The position numbers were made by a program, and so were the translations under genes. From contig WLWT01000001.1 in assembly GCA_012103455.1 (NCBI GenBank), forward strand, positions 1,412,001 to 1,476,000: a stretch of 64,000 nucleotides of DNA, in the 5' to 3' direction. Source of the DNA: Gammaproteobacteria bacterium. GTDB taxonomy: Bacteria > Pseudomonadota > Gammaproteobacteria > HK1. The notes beneath the pieces are model-generated. The model ran no database searches. It was not told where the DNA came from and saw only the letters and a program-made list of their open reading frames with translations. Shown in pieces: positions 19,301 through 28,110 of this stretch. Positions within the stretch are counted from its first letter, which is position 1, and the number at the start of each line of letters is the position of its first letter.

Positions 19301-19397
19301 GCCGAGTCGGCTGACCGCTGTCATCCAGTTCCCAGTGCCGAGATGGGTACTCGTAAGGTGAGTTCAGGATGGGGCGTTCGAAGAACGGGTTGTCCAT
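16332..19397 (-). CDS. res: Type III restriction enzyme Res subunit (DEAD-box helicase plus nuclease)
   Basis: A 1021-residue protein. The helicase core has Walker A LATGAGKTT at about 175-183, a DEAH-type box (LVLNDEAHHCYREK) and motif III-like DLSATPFF; later come SMLTEGWDANTVTHVLG and EQVIGRALRRQSY (motifs V and VI). The C-terminal part holds DFIVVVDDGHGDDDLLHLVVEIKGF, matching a PD-(D/E)XK nuclease centre (D, then E-x-K). Its usual partner Mod supplies target recognition. The gene is open from end to end, with no lesion visible. It starts 6 bp after the HTH gene stop and ends 10 bp before mod, so the three were one operon. Confidence 0.93.
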   Translation of the reverse strand: MDNPFFERPILNSPYEYPSRHWELDDSGQPTRQILESRRRAEFITPIPKPKKRKASAKQASLLFDEGKGLSTKDQQYDHTAVINGVRHEVDQWRKLPNPNQWRVTPETARLLQHWRQHRFSDIRPFFCQIEAVETAIWLTEAAPRLGNIGKRFLDHLAAANNDANPGLMRLALKLATGAGKTTVMAMLIAWQTINAVRHPQSKRFTRGFLIVAPGLTIRDRLRVLQPNDPYSYYQSRELVPGDLLANLGHAKLVITNYHAFKPRERLDLSTGGRSLLQGRGGALNTVETAGQMLQRVMPGLMGIKNILVLNDEAHHCYREKRDAELEDGLQGDEKREADKNQEAARVWISGLEAVDRKLGVSRVIDLSATPFFLSGSGYAEGTLFPWTMSDFSLMDAIECGIVKLPRVPVADNLIRRDEMPMFRNLWEHIRTKMPKKGRGKGATLDPLSLPAQLLTALDALYGHYQLTYELWQQAGISVPPCFIVVCNNTATSKLVYDYIAGFQRENEDGTTQLEFGKLPLFRNHDEHGNALGRPKTLLIDSEQLESGDALDKNFRNMAAEEIERFRREIIERSGDRLQAETITDQDLLREVMNTVGKPNRLGDSIRCVVSVSMLTEGWDANTVTHVLGVRAFGTQLLCEQVIGRALRRQSYDLNEENRFNVEYADVLGIPFDFTAKPVVSTPTPPRETIHVRAVRPDRDGCEIRFPRVAGYRTELPEDRLTAEFTGDSTLELTPDLVGATETRNSGIIGASVDLNLVHTGDVRPSQVVYELTSHLLLTRWRDENGEPKLHLFGQLKRITRQWLQEHLVCKGKTYPAQLKYKMIADMACQRIMVGINRSETKKGRRIFAVLDPYNPSSSTAHVSFNTSKTERYETDARRCHVNWVILDSDWEAEFCRVAEAHPRVKAYVKNHNLGLTAPYRYGSQMRSYIPDFIVVVDDGHGDDDLLHLVVEIKGFRREDAKDKKNTMETYWIPGVNNHGGYGRWCFAEFADVYEMQSDFAAKVEAAFGEMIDAVTAKIVA

Positions 19398-19403
19398 GGC
19401 GGC

Positions 19404-19604
19404 TTATCCTTCAGCCCGGCTTGCGGCCTTGGCCGCGCTGCCCGCCCGCACCCACTCGTCTACCGCCTCCCTTCTAAACTTCCAGAGTCGCCCAACCTTG
19501 CGCCCCGGCGTCTGCTTGCGGTCGCTCCACCGGTACACGGTGTCGCGCTTCATCCCTAGGTACAGGGCGGTATCACCGGCCGGGAGCCATCGGTCTTCAA
19601 CCAT
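19404..19604 (-). CDS. Small excisionase-type helix-turn-helix DNA-binding protein
   Basis: 66 residues from the ATG at 19604. The pattern WLPAGDTALYLGMKRDTVYRW followed by PGRKVGRLWKFRREAVDEWV is the winged MerR/excisionase HTH (HTH_17), which recognises DNA and often precedes restriction-modification operons. A longer in-frame start exists upstream (19748), but the family begins about here. It directly precedes res and may regulate the operon. Confidence 0.85.
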   Translation of the reverse strand: MVEDRWLPAGDTALYLGMKRDTVYRWSDRKQTPGRKVGRLWKFRREAVDEWVRAGSAAKAASRAEG

Positions 19605-19748
19605 TGGTCGGGTTCCTCTCGCGTCATAAGGGCTGACCGGCTCCTCTGCGCCCGTTTGTCCAACAGAGGCCGGCTTGTCCAACAGAGGCAGGGAAAACCG
19701 GTCTGATGTAACTGGTCTGATGTCACCGAACATAGCGCAGTCCGGCAA

Positions 19749-20107
19749 GCAAAGGCTATAGACGGTAGGTGAGCGGGCGGGCGCCGGCAGCGGTTCGCGG
19801 TAGCAATCGTGCGACTGGCCTGGCCTCCCATAGAGCGATTGCCGAACTTCACTTCGCTTGCTTCAACGTGCGTTAATACGCCGCCCAGCGGCGAATTTCA
19901 TCGGCGCCGGGCGGTGCGGGCGGAATCCGTATAGCCCGTTGTCGTACGCCTGCAAGTTATCGTAAGCCTGCAAGAGGGCCAGTGAGACAAGAGCGCCAGT
20001 GAGCCATGAGTTGCGGCAACAGCCGCGCGTATTCATGCAATAGGCGGGCTGGAAAATAGGTGGGCTAGCAGCGGTCCAGTGACACATTCATACCCGGAGT
20101 AAAGCAA
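19749..20107. other. Gene-free stretch between the restriction locus and tctC
   Basis: No convincing gene. It contains an imperfect direct repeat (TACGCCTGCAAG and TAAGCCTGCAAG near 19946-19975) and should hold the tctC promoter, but I cannot pick -35/-10 boxes with confidence. Confidence 0.5.
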
Positions 20108-21049
20108 TTGAACCTCAAGACAATCACATGCGGGCTGGTAGCTACCGCCCTGCTAGCGACCACGGGCACCGCGTTCGCCGGCGGCTGGCAACCGAATGGG
20201 CTGTTGAAGCTGCAGATCGGCTTTGGCGCGGGCGGCTCCACCGACACCATGGGCCGGGTCTTGGCCAAGGTGATGGAGGAGCAGACCGGTTGGAACATGG
20301 TCGCGGAGAACAAAACCGGCGGTGGCGGGGTAGCGATGTTCACGGGCATCGCCAAAATGCCGCCGCGCGGGCAGGTCATCGGCCTCGGCGTGAACATGCC
20401 CATCCTCGTCAACCTGGTGAAACGCGGCGACAAACTCGCATTCAACCTCGACAGCTTCGAGTACCTGGGCACCATCGCGCGCGCCGAATTGGCGCTGGTG
20501 GCGAGCAGCAAAGCGCTTTTTGATGATCTTGAAGGGTTGGTTGCCCAGGCGAAAAAACAGGGCACTTTGCCTATCGCGTTCGGGGCTCCGCCGCAAAAGT
20601 TACTGATGGACGTTACCGCGCGCACCACTGGCGCCAAGTTCAACCTGGTGCCCACTAAAGGCGGGGCCGAGACCATGCAGTTGATCCTCGGTGGCCAGGT
20701 GCTGGCCGGATTCGCTTCGGGCGAACATTTTCCCTACCTCGAATCGGGCGACATGAAACTCATTGCCAGCGCCGGGCGCCTGAGCTACGCGCCCGAGGTC
20801 AAGACCTTCCAGGACTCTGGTGTCAACGCTTATGTGGATCCTTATTTCTTCTTGGCCACCACCAAAGGCACGGACCCGCAGGCGGTCAACGCTATCGCCA
20901 CCGCCATCGATAATGCGCTCAAGTCTCCGCAGATGATCGAGATCGTCAAGCATGCCGTGAAAGGCAAGCCACAGAACCTCGGCCCGGACGGGACCAAGAA
21001 GATGCTTGTAAGCGGGGTGCAGAACATCAAGATTCTGTTCCAGCAATAG
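20108..21049 (+). CDS. tctC: Tripartite tricarboxylate transporter substrate-binding protein
   Basis: A 313-residue periplasmic binding protein of the TctC/Bug family. The start is a TTG with CCGGAGTAAAGCAA just upstream; a signal peptide follows (CGLVATALLATTGTAFAGG). Family marks are the GFGAGGSTDTMGRVLA loop, ENKTGGGGVAMF and a C-terminal NIKILFQQ. It captures a carboxylate or similar ligand and delivers it to the TctB/TctA membrane complex encoded immediately downstream. The ligand cannot be read from the sequence. Confidence 0.93.
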   Translation: MNLKTITCGLVATALLATTGTAFAGGWQPNGLLKLQIGFGAGGSTDTMGRVLAKVMEEQTGWNMVAENKTGGGGVAMFTGIAKMPPRGQVIGLGVNMPILVNLVKRGDKLAFNLDSFEYLGTIARAELALVASSKALFDDLEGLVAQAKKQGTLPIAFGAPPQKLLMDVTARTTGAKFNLVPTKGGAETMQLILGGQVLAGFASGEHFPYLESGDMKLIASAGRLSYAPEVKTFQDSGVNAYVDPYFFLATTKGTDPQAVNAIATAIDNALKSPQMIEIVKHAVKGKPQNLGPDGTKKMLVSGVQNIKILFQQ

Positions 21050-21106
21050 AGCGCCGGCCTGGCTGCCAGCGGCGGCTAGGCTTTTTATCTTGCCGCGGAG
21101 GAACGT

Positions 21107-21532
21107 ATGAACGTGCCGGCCGATCGCGTGTCCGGAGCTTTTTTTCTGCTCTTCGGCTTGGCGGCGTACTCTTTTGTCATTCCCGCATCCGTGGAGACGG
21201 TGGCAGGCGGCAATATCGCACCTGATACGGTGCCTAATAGGGTGTCGCTGATCATCGCCGGGTGCGGTTTGTGGCTGCTGATCAAACCCACTCGGCAAAA
21301 AGTGCCGCCGGCGCGCTTGATGCTGACAACAGCCGGGTTAATCCTCGCGCTTGCTGTTGCTTTATTCACCATGTCCATAGTCGGGTTTACCTACGTGGCG
21401 CCGGTGCTCGCCCTCGGTCTCATGACCTTCATGGGCGAGCGGCGTCCATTGTGGCTCGCCCTAGGTGCTGTCGGGATGCCCGCGTTGATCGGGTTATTCG
21501 TGGTGTATGGACTAGACCGGGCGCTACCGTAA
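21107..21532 (+). CDS. tctB: Tripartite tricarboxylate transporter small membrane subunit
   Basis: 141 residues with four hydrophobic segments (about 9-26, 45-62, 70-92, 95-135), the size and shape of TctB. GAGGA lies before the ATG. It sits between tctC and tctA, the normal order. TctB proteins are poorly conserved, so the call rests mainly on position and topology. Confidence 0.88.
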   Translation: MNVPADRVSGAFFLLFGLAAYSFVIPASVETVAGGNIAPDTVPNRVSLIIAGCGLWLLIKPTRQKVPPARLMLTTAGLILALAVALFTMSIVGFTYVAPVLALGLMTFMGERRPLWLALGAVGMPALIGLFVVYGLDRALP

Positions 21533-21574
21533 TATTGACCGCGTAGATATTGACCGCATAGATATTGACCGCGG
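21532..21574 (+). repeat. 15-bp tandem repeat between tctB and tctA
   Basis: Three near-identical units of ATATTGACCGCGTAG starting at the tctB stop. It lengthens the tctB-tctA spacer; no function is evident. Confidence 0.85.
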
Positions 21575-21586
21575 GGTTGTTGGCCG

Positions 21587-23083
21587 ATGGTCGAACTCGC
21601 AACCGTGTTAGCCGGTTTTGGCGATGCTTTCTCGCCGGTCAACCTGTTGTTCGTTGTTTTCGGCATCGCCGTGGGCCAGTTCGTCGGTGCCGTGCCGGGC
21701 ATCGGGCCGGTCATGGCCATGGCCATCGCTATTCCGTTCACTTTTTCCCTGGATCCATTGCCCGCTATCGCTTTTCTCGTAGGCGTCAACAAAGGCGGCC
21801 TGGTGGGTGGCGCGATACCGGCGGTATTGCTGAATACGCCGGGCACGCCCGACGCCGCCGCGACCGCGCTGGATGGCTATCCGCTGGCCCGGCAAGGCAA
21901 GCCGCTGAAGGCGACGAAGATGGCGCTCTACTCGTCGGTGACCGGGGATACCTTCAGCGATCTGGTGCTCATCACGGTCTCGGCGCCGTTGGCTGTTTTG
22001 GCTCTGCGCATGGGCCCGGTCGAGATCGTGGCATTGATGGTGCTCGCGTTTTCAGTGCTAGCCGGCCTGATTGGCGATTCGTTGTCAAAAGGCGTCATTG
22101 CCGCCGCCCTGGGCCTGCTATGCGCCTGTGTAGGCACGGATCCGGAGAACTACACACCGCGTTTGTTGTTCGGCTACTGGGAGCTGTATGACGGTTTGCC
22201 GCTGGCATCGGTCGCCATCGGCATGCTCGCTGTCCCCGAGCTGTTGCGCCGCGCCGCCGCCGCAGGACCGGTACGTCCAGCCATCGAATTCACCGGCAGC
22301 GGCGCTCCGGCTGATCGCCGCGTGAGCTGGCGCGAGTACTGGTCCTGCCGCTTCACCCTGCTGCGTGGTGCGGCGGCCGGAACCCTCCTCGGTGCGTTGC
22401 CCGGCATCGGCTCCACCGCTGCCGCCTTCATGTCTTATGCGTTGACCAAAGCCGCAGCGCAGGATCCGCGCAGCTTTGGCCAGGGCAACATCCAAGGCAT
22501 CGCGGCGGCGGAATCGGCCAATTCCGCTGTCGTTGGAGCGAACCTCATTCCGTTACTGACACTGGGTATTCCCGGTAGCGTCAGCGCCGCCTTGCTCGTC
22601 AGCGCTTTCATGATCCACGGCCTGCAGCCCGGCCCCCTGCTGTTCGAGACCCAAGGCCGGCTGGTCTACGGCCTGTTCGGGGCCATGGTCATGGCCAACA
22701 TCGTCAATCTGATACTCGGTCACGCCGGCCTGCGGTTTTGGGTCAAGGTGGTATCGGCGCCCGCACCGGTCATCATCTCGACCGCCCTGGTGCTTTGCAC
22801 CGTGGGCGTCTCGCTCGCCGCCGGCGGGCTCTTCGGCGTTGCGGTCATGTTGCTCTTCGCGGCGCTGGGGTACTTGATGGTGGCCTTCGGTTATTCGCCG
22901 GTGATTTTTGTCATCGCGTTTTTTCTAGGCCCGCGCTTCGAAATCTCGCTGTCCCAATCGCTGGCGTTGATGAACGGCGATCCGACCCAGGTTTTGCAGC
23001 ACCCGGTGGCGGTCATCTTGCTCGTTTTATCCGCCGTGTCCGGGTGTTGCTTTCTGGCAAGAAAACCGGCCGCTAGTACTTAA
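21587..23083 (+). CDS. tctA: Tripartite tricarboxylate transporter large membrane subunit
   Basis: 498 residues with about 11-12 membrane segments. TctA hallmarks are present: VGAVPGIGPVMAMAIAIPFTF near the N terminus, NKGGLVGGAIPAVLLNTPGTP, GALPGIGSTAAAFMSYAL and GVPG-like LGIPGSVSAALL. Length is standard. It forms the sodium- or proton-coupled channel of the transporter with TctB and TctC. No lesion is seen. Confidence 0.95.
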   Translation: MVELATVLAGFGDAFSPVNLLFVVFGIAVGQFVGAVPGIGPVMAMAIAIPFTFSLDPLPAIAFLVGVNKGGLVGGAIPAVLLNTPGTPDAAATALDGYPLARQGKPLKATKMALYSSVTGDTFSDLVLITVSAPLAVLALRMGPVEIVALMVLAFSVLAGLIGDSLSKGVIAAALGLLCACVGTDPENYTPRLLFGYWELYDGLPLASVAIGMLAVPELLRRAAAAGPVRPAIEFTGSGAPADRRVSWREYWSCRFTLLRGAAAGTLLGALPGIGSTAAAFMSYALTKAAAQDPRSFGQGNIQGIAAAESANSAVVGANLIPLLTLGIPGSVSAALLVSAFMIHGLQPGPLLFETQGRLVYGLFGAMVMANIVNLILGHAGLRFWVKVVSAPAPVIISTALVLCTVGVSLAAGGLFGVAVMLLFAALGYLMVAFGYSPVIFVIAFFLGPRFEISLSQSLALMNGDPTQVLQHPVAVILLVLSAVSGCCFLARKPAAST

Positions 23084-23189
23084 TTAAAACCCCACTAGTA
23101 TTTAATAAGCCGCTGCGGCAACCTGGACGAAAAGTGCTACGGCGAGCAAACCTACGAACAACCTATTCACGCATGAACGGAGCTAAGCA

Positions 23190-24173
23190 TTGGACGACTT
23201 CATCGGCCGCAAAGATTTAATTCCCGCTGAGCGGCTGCGCGCGCTCAGCGAACGCTCCGATCGCGCCGGCGCGTTGCAAACGGCGAGTCATTTTGGCGCC
23301 ATCGCCATAACTGGCGTTGCTCTGCACCAAAGCGCAGGCACGGGGTGGGCCGTGCCTTGGTTTGTCATGCACGGCATTTTGTTGAACTTCTTGTTCGCCG
23401 CACAGCACGAGTACAACCACTACACGGCATTCAAGACCCGTTGGCCCAACGATGTTTTCAACCGTATCACCGGCTTCATCCAACTGTATCCGCGCGACTA
23501 CGAGCGTTGGTTCCATTTCGAGCATCACCGCCACACGCAAGACTGGCAGCGCGACCCCGAACTCATCGCCCGCGGCCGCCCCTATACGCTGACGGCCTAT
23601 TTGCTTTATCTATTCGGCATCACCTATTGGACGGGCCGGATAAAGCGTCTGTGGATGACCGCGCTGGGCGTCACCGCCGAGTATTTCACCCCGGCCCAGC
23701 GCAGAACAATCGTGCTGGAGGCGCGGCTGCACTGGCTCGCTTATGGCGCTGTAGCGGCCGGCTCGCTGTACTGGGAAACAGGCTTCGCCCTGATGTACTG
23801 GATCGCCCCTATGTTCGTCACCAAGGTGTTTCACAATGTCCAGAACATCACCGAACACACGGGCCTCACGCATGTAAACGACACGGTACACAACACCCGT
23901 ACCATCAAGACCTGGCCGCTGTTGCGATGGCTCGCTTGGAACATGCAGTACCACACGGCGCACCACACTTTTCCGGCGGTGCCGTTTCACAAATTGCCCG
24001 AACTGCACGAAGAGCTGGTGCGCCGGGCTGGTTACGAACCCCCTACCACCAGCTACCTGGCATTCCAATGGACATTCATCCGCCGGCTTTGGCGCGGACC
24101 GGAAACCTATGACGGGATCGCCGAGATCCCGGCTAATCGCGCATCGCGCTCAGGCGCAGATTGTAGGGGGTGA
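23190..24173 (+). CDS. Fatty acid desaturase-type membrane di-iron protein
   Basis: 327 residues; TTG start with ACGGAG upstream. Three histidine boxes of the membrane desaturase/hydroxylase superfamily are visible: QHEYNHYT, HFEHHRHTQ and YHTAHHTFPAVPFHKLPELH, plus HNVQNITEHTG between. They bind the two irons. Members desaturate acyl chains or hydroxylate terpenoid and alkyl substrates; which one applies here is unclear. The 3' end overlaps the convergent molybdenum hydroxylase gene by 41 bp. Confidence 0.9.
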   Translation: MDDFIGRKDLIPAERLRALSERSDRAGALQTASHFGAIAITGVALHQSAGTGWAVPWFVMHGILLNFLFAAQHEYNHYTAFKTRWPNDVFNRITGFIQLYPRDYERWFHFEHHRHTQDWQRDPELIARGRPYTLTAYLLYLFGITYWTGRIKRLWMTALGVTAEYFTPAQRRTIVLEARLHWLAYGAVAAGSLYWETGFALMYWIAPMFVTKVFHNVQNITEHTGLTHVNDTVHNTRTIKTWPLLRWLAWNMQYHTAHHTFPAVPFHKLPELHEELVRRAGYEPPTTSYLAFQWTFIRRLWRGPETYDGIAEIPANRASRSGADCRG

Positions 24174-26283
24174 ACGGCATGCGCCGCGGCCTGACGCCGC
24201 AGGCGCGGGCGATGGCATTGGCGATGGCCGCGCCGGCCGGGCCGCTGGACGCTTCGCCAGCACCCAGCGGCGGCTCACCGGGGCGGTTTATCAACTCGGT
24301 GGTCAGCGGCGGCAAGTCTTCGAAACGGGCGATCCGGTAACCCTCCCAGTCCACACTGCTGATGCCGCGGGCGCCGTACTCGACCGCCTCGAACAGTGCC
24401 CAACTGGCGCCTTGCACAGCGCCGCCCTCCAACTGCGCGGCGAGCCCATCGGGGTCCACCACCCGCCCGGCATCGGCCGCGATATAGAGGTGCTCGAGGT
24501 GCACCACGGCGGCATCATCCACCCGTAACCGGGCGCAGACAGCGGCATAAGCTTGGGCGTTTTTGTATTGCGCCAGGCCTAGCCCCAGTGCCTCACCGGC
24601 GGCTAATGCCCGCCCCGGCCAGCGCGCCGCCGCGGCCACACGCCGCAACACCGTGCCAGCCCGCTCATCGCGCAAATGGCGCAGGCGGTATGCCAGTGGA
24701 TCGGCGCCCGCGACTGCTGCCAGCTCATCGATGAACGACTCGATGGCGAAGACGTTGGCGAAGGCGCCTAAAGTGCGCATGGCCGAAGTGCGCAGCGGCA
24801 AGCCACCGACCAAGTGCTTGGCGATGCTGCGCTGCTCGAAGATATACAGCGGATCGGCGTTGCGGTGGATGCCGGCATGACGCGCCATGCTGGGCACGGG
24901 CCTAAATAGTGGCGCGGCGTTCTCTATATGGCGCGCGGCCAGCAGTCTGGACGGGCCGGCCTGGTCCGGTCCTGAACGCGGCCTAGCGAGATGGGTGTCG
25001 CTGTAGCCATCGTGCCGCCAACCGATAATTTGGCCAGTCTCGTCCAGTGCCGCTTGCAAGCCGACCGCCATGCACGGCGCGTAAGGCTCCCAGGTGTGCT
25101 CTTGCGCGCGGGTCCACTTGAGCAGAACATGGCGGCCAGCGCAGGCGCGCGCCACCAGCGCGGCATCCAGGGCGGCGTCGTCGGCGCCATTGTGGCCATA
25201 ACAGCCAGCGCCGGGAACGTGGATGACACGAACATCCGCCGGATCCAGGGCCAAGGTTCGCGCCAGCGCGCCCCGTAGCGGGAAAATGCCCTGAGTCGCG
25301 CTCCACAGGGTCAGCTTGCCGCCGTCGAACAAAGCGGCGGCGGCAGAGGGTCCGATGGAGGCGTGCATCTGGTAGCTGCGCTCGAACCGCGCCGCCAGCA
25401 CCTGCGCCGCATCGTGTGGCCAGGGCGGATGCGGCGTCACCTCGCCCTCAACCGGCGTGCCCGCGACCACGCTGCGGCTTTGCCGTGGCCCAGTGCGCAA
25501 TTGCTCGAATACATCACCCGTGTTCAGACCCGGACCGTCCGCCCATTCGACTTGCCGCTCTAGCCGCTCCGCGGCCCGTACCACATCGAACTCCGGCGCG
25601 CCGGCTATGGCGATGAAACTGCCGTCACGGATGACATCGAATGACTGCTCTGCGGCTTGCACCCGGTGCGGCGCGTTCATCAGGCGGGCGTGGTAATGCG
25701 GTGGCCGCACCACCCGCGCGTGCAGCATATTGGCCCAACTGAGATCATGCACGAACTCGGCGGCGCCAGTGACGATGCCGGCGAGTGCGCTGGCTGGCGC
25801 GGGGGCGCCTACGTGGTGCAGTTCATCGGCCCGCTTCGTGATTGCGTCAATAGCCACAGGCGCCTCGAAGCCGCGCCCCGCCATCGCTTCGGCAAAGTTG
25901 ATGGCCTGGTTGCCCCAGGTGTTGCGCAACATGCCGTCGGCGCAGACCACATCGTGCTCAGCCACGCCAAAGCTGGCTGCGGCACGCTGTACCAGAATGC
26001 GCCGCGCGGTCGCAGCGGCCAACCGCAGGGCCGTGCCGGAATGCTGTAGCGAGTTCGACCCGGAGGTATAACCCTCGTCGGGAGAGCACGCCGTATCGGC
26101 GGGCAGCAGTTGCACCCGATGGAGCGGCAAGTCCAGCTCATCGGCAACGATGAGCGACAGCGCGTGGCCGATGTGTTGCCCGATCTCGACCTTGCCACTC
26201 AACACCCGCAGCGTGCCATCGGCCAGCACTTGCAACCACTGATCGACCTGCGGCGCCTCGCTAAGGCTTGGAGAGCCAGTCAT
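24133..26283 (-). CDS. Molybdenum hydroxylase large subunit (xanthine dehydrogenase / isoquinoline oxidoreductase type)
   Basis: 716 residues of the aldehyde oxidase/xanthine dehydrogenase Mo-binding fold, IorB-like rather than CoxL-like. Seen in order: SGKVEIGQHIGHALSLIVADEL (entry to the Mo domain), DEGYTSGSNSLQHSG, the small a/b domain around KRADELHHVG, HNGADDAALDAALVAR, and the C-terminal GAGEASSGPAGAAIANAIA, where the conserved Glu is the catalytic base. The enzyme hydroxylates N-heterocycles or aldehydes using water. Its start overlaps the end of the 2Fe-2S subunit gene (ATGA). No FAD subunit is encoded, which fits the two-subunit Ior layout with a cytochrome acceptor. Confidence 0.9.
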   Translation of the reverse strand: MTGSPSLSEAPQVDQWLQVLADGTLRVLSGKVEIGQHIGHALSLIVADELDLPLHRVQLLPADTACSPDEGYTSGSNSLQHSGTALRLAAATARRILVQRAAASFGVAEHDVVCADGMLRNTWGNQAINFAEAMAGRGFEAPVAIDAITKRADELHHVGAPAPASALAGIVTGAAEFVHDLSWANMLHARVVRPPHYHARLMNAPHRVQAAEQSFDVIRDGSFIAIAGAPEFDVVRAAERLERQVEWADGPGLNTGDVFEQLRTGPRQSRSVVAGTPVEGEVTPHPPWPHDAAQVLAARFERSYQMHASIGPSAAAALFDGGKLTLWSATQGIFPLRGALARTLALDPADVRVIHVPGAGCYGHNGADDAALDAALVARACAGRHVLLKWTRAQEHTWEPYAPCMAVGLQAALDETGQIIGWRHDGYSDTHLARPRSGPDQAGPSRLLAARHIENAAPLFRPVPSMARHAGIHRNADPLYIFEQRSIAKHLVGGLPLRTSAMRTLGAFANVFAIESFIDELAAVAGADPLAYRLRHLRDERAGTVLRRVAAAARWPGRALAAGEALGLGLAQYKNAQAYAAVCARLRVDDAAVVHLEHLYIAADAGRVVDPDGLAAQLEGGAVQGASWALFEAVEYGARGISSVDWEGYRIARFEDLPPLTTELINRPGEPPLGAGEASSGPAGAAIANAIARACGVRPRRMPFTPYNLRLSAMRD

Positions 26284-26753
26284 GAGCGTGCCTGCGCCGC
26301 GGCCAGCACGGCCCGCTCGATTCTAGGGTGTGCACCACACCGGCACAGATGTGGCTGCAAAGCCGCCCGCACCTCGGCCGCACTGGGATTGGGCGTATCG
26401 CGCAACAGCGCCGTGGCGCTGATCAACATACCCGCAGTACAGTACCCGCACTGGGCGGCACGGTGGGTTATAAACGCTTGTTGCAAGGCGCTGAGAGCGG
26501 CGCCGTCAGCGAGCCCTTCGACCGTCACCACAGAGCTAGCGGCAGCCTTGGCCACCGCCAGGGTACAGCTGTAGGCGGGTGCACCATCGACCAGCACGCG
26601 GCACGCGCCACATTGATCGAGCGCACAGCCGAGCTTAGAGCCGGTAAGCCCCATGTTATTGCGCAACACGTAGATGAGTGGTGTTGCGGGGTCCACCTGC
26701 ACGGTACTCACCGCGCCGTTGACTCGCAGTACTAGCCGCTGCGCTGCAGCCAT
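26280..26753 (-). CDS. Molybdenum hydroxylase [2Fe-2S] subunit
   Basis: 157 residues with both iron-sulfur sites of the CoxS/IorA family: the plant-type cluster (GCALDQCGACRVLVDG plus a later Cys in YSCTL) and the second cluster (QCGYCTAGM and HLCRCG). It carries electrons from the Mo site to an external acceptor. Translationally coupled to the large subunit by a 4-bp overlap. Upstream 26754-26987 shows only a 28-codon open stretch (26772-26858, minus strand, ending KHK) that I cannot identify. Confidence 0.94.
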   Translation of the reverse strand: MAAAQRLVLRVNGAVSTVQVDPATPLIYVLRNNMGLTGSKLGCALDQCGACRVLVDGAPAYSCTLAVAKAAASSVVTVEGLADGAALSALQQAFITHRAAQCGYCTAGMLISATALLRDTPNPSAAEVRAALQPHLCRCGAHPRIERAVLAAAQARS

Positions 26754-26987
26754 AATCAGAGTCCTTATTCACGCTTGCCTTATTTATGCTTGATCGTATC
26801 GGCTTGTCCCTGCAGCTTGCGCGTGTTCTCCGGCGCCGGGTTAATTTCGTCCCACGTGACCGGCATCCGCCGTCCGCACCTGCCGGCGCATAGCGCCCGA
26901 GCTAGAGGCCCGATCGGCGTTGCCCCCGAAGTCGCCAACGCTATCGGTCAATCTATCCGTCAATGCCACAATAGTTGCTGTGCGAGG

Positions 26988-27449
26988 TTATCCGGAGGCA
27001 CCGGCTGCCTGCCGTACGGCAGGCAGCCGGTTGACTGCGCGCACCCGGCGCGTATCGAATTGGCCGGCCAAGCGCGCCACATCCTCGCCCAGCGAGCCGA
27101 TGGCTGCCAAGCGCAAGCGCCCGCCCGCCGGCGTCAGCCAAACTTGTTTAGACCGCCCATCCAGCGGATTGCGCTTGATCATGATCAACTCCCGCGCCTG
27201 CAACCCGCTGAGAGTATGGCTCATCGTAGTTTTCGCCACCTGCAATGCAGCAGCCAATGCTCTGGGGGTTTGGCCATCTTTTACCCTTACCAGATAGTTT
27301 AACACCGAGAAATGAGCCGCGCTCATGCCAGCGGGCAAGTGGCGCTCAAGCACCGTTCGGCTCAGTTGATGAAGGATGCCGATCTCGTTGAAGAACTGGC
27401 ACCACGTGGCCAGCTCTGCGCCGGGCTCGGCCATGCGGGTTTCAGGCAT
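26988..27449 (-). CDS. MarR-family transcriptional regulator
   Basis: 153 residues from the ATG at 27449; a longer open frame upstream is hydrophobic and unlike the family. It has the winged helix of MarR proteins: LPAGMSAAHFSVLNYLVR, TPRALAAALQVAKTTMSHTLSGLQARELI (recognition helix) and NPLDGRSKQVWLTPAG (wing). Such proteins usually repress a neighbouring operon until a small aromatic ligand binds; the molybdenum hydroxylase genes downstream on the same strand are the obvious target. The last codons lie on a 30-bp perfect palindrome. Confidence 0.88.
   Translation of the reverse strand: MPETRMAEPGAELATWCQFFNEIGILHQLSRTVLERHLPAGMSAAHFSVLNYLVRVKDGQTPRALAAALQVAKTTMSHTLSGLQARELIMIKRNPLDGRSKQVWLTPAGGRLRLAAIGSLGEDVARLAGQFDTRRVRAVNRLPAVRQAAGASG
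27001..27030. repeat. 30-bp perfect palindrome in the 3' end of the MarR gene
   Basis: CCGGCTGCCTGCCGT followed directly by its exact reverse complement, with no spacer. It encodes residues near the MarR C terminus and could act as a hairpin in the transcript or as a dyad operator. Confidence 0.95.
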
Positions 27450-27680
27450 TGATGATCTTCGCAGACAGTGGCCACCGCGGCGATTGATCAACCACGGGTC
27501 CGTAGCCGAGCCGCCAGTGATCATCAAGAAAAAAAGTGTCAGCCTCAAAAAGTTGTCGCTTGATACCACGTAGTATCTGAGTAGTCTTGTGTTTTCAGTG
27601 TTTGGTATGTAAGCGAAGAAGTTGACCACTCTGTTAGGGAGAGGGAGTTTTTTCGTCTTCAGTTAATTTTGTCGGCTGGG

Positions 27681-28110
27681 TTAATAGACACTGCCTAAGT
27701 CATCCAATCCTCGGGAATTGCTGCATCTTCGGTAGGGTTGGCGCTGGGCATGGGGCGGGGCGCGACGATGAGGCGGCGCGGGGTGCATAGGGCGCCAAGA
27801 GGCCGGGGTCCCTCTCCGAATGCGCCCTAGGACGTGGCCCCTAGGACGTGGCACCAGGGCGGCCAGAGGCGCGATCAAGTCCTCGGGCTCGAACAGTACA
27901 TGGGGGGTGCCATCGCTGAAGGGGCGCTTCCACTCAAGCACCCCCAGGCCATCGCCCTGGCCGCTTAAGCGCTGCTCGGCGATGGCGCCGCGGGCCAGGT
28001 ATAGGCCCACCCGTTCGAGCGTGGCGCGCTCGTTTGGCTCGCCGGCCACCGCGCAGTTGAGCGAGCAGCCATCGCCAGCGGTGGTGAAGGGCTTGGCAAA
28101 AGTGCGGCCC
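27681..28110 (-). pseudogene. IS91-family transposase fragment
   Basis: A fragment reading ERVGLYLARGAIAEQRLS, then LEWKRPFSDGTPHVLFEP and LIAPLAALVPRPRGH. This matches the central part of IS91-type (Y2) transposases, where KRPWxDGTTHxxFEPLE and KLAALVPPPR are typical. The catalytic tyrosines, zinc finger and element ends are missing. It marks the left edge of the mobile-element-rich region. Confidence 0.75.

Noticed and set aside
19863..20087. Minus-strand frame upstream of tctC.
   Set aside because: Low-complexity, Cys/Arg-rich translation without a start signal; judged non-coding.
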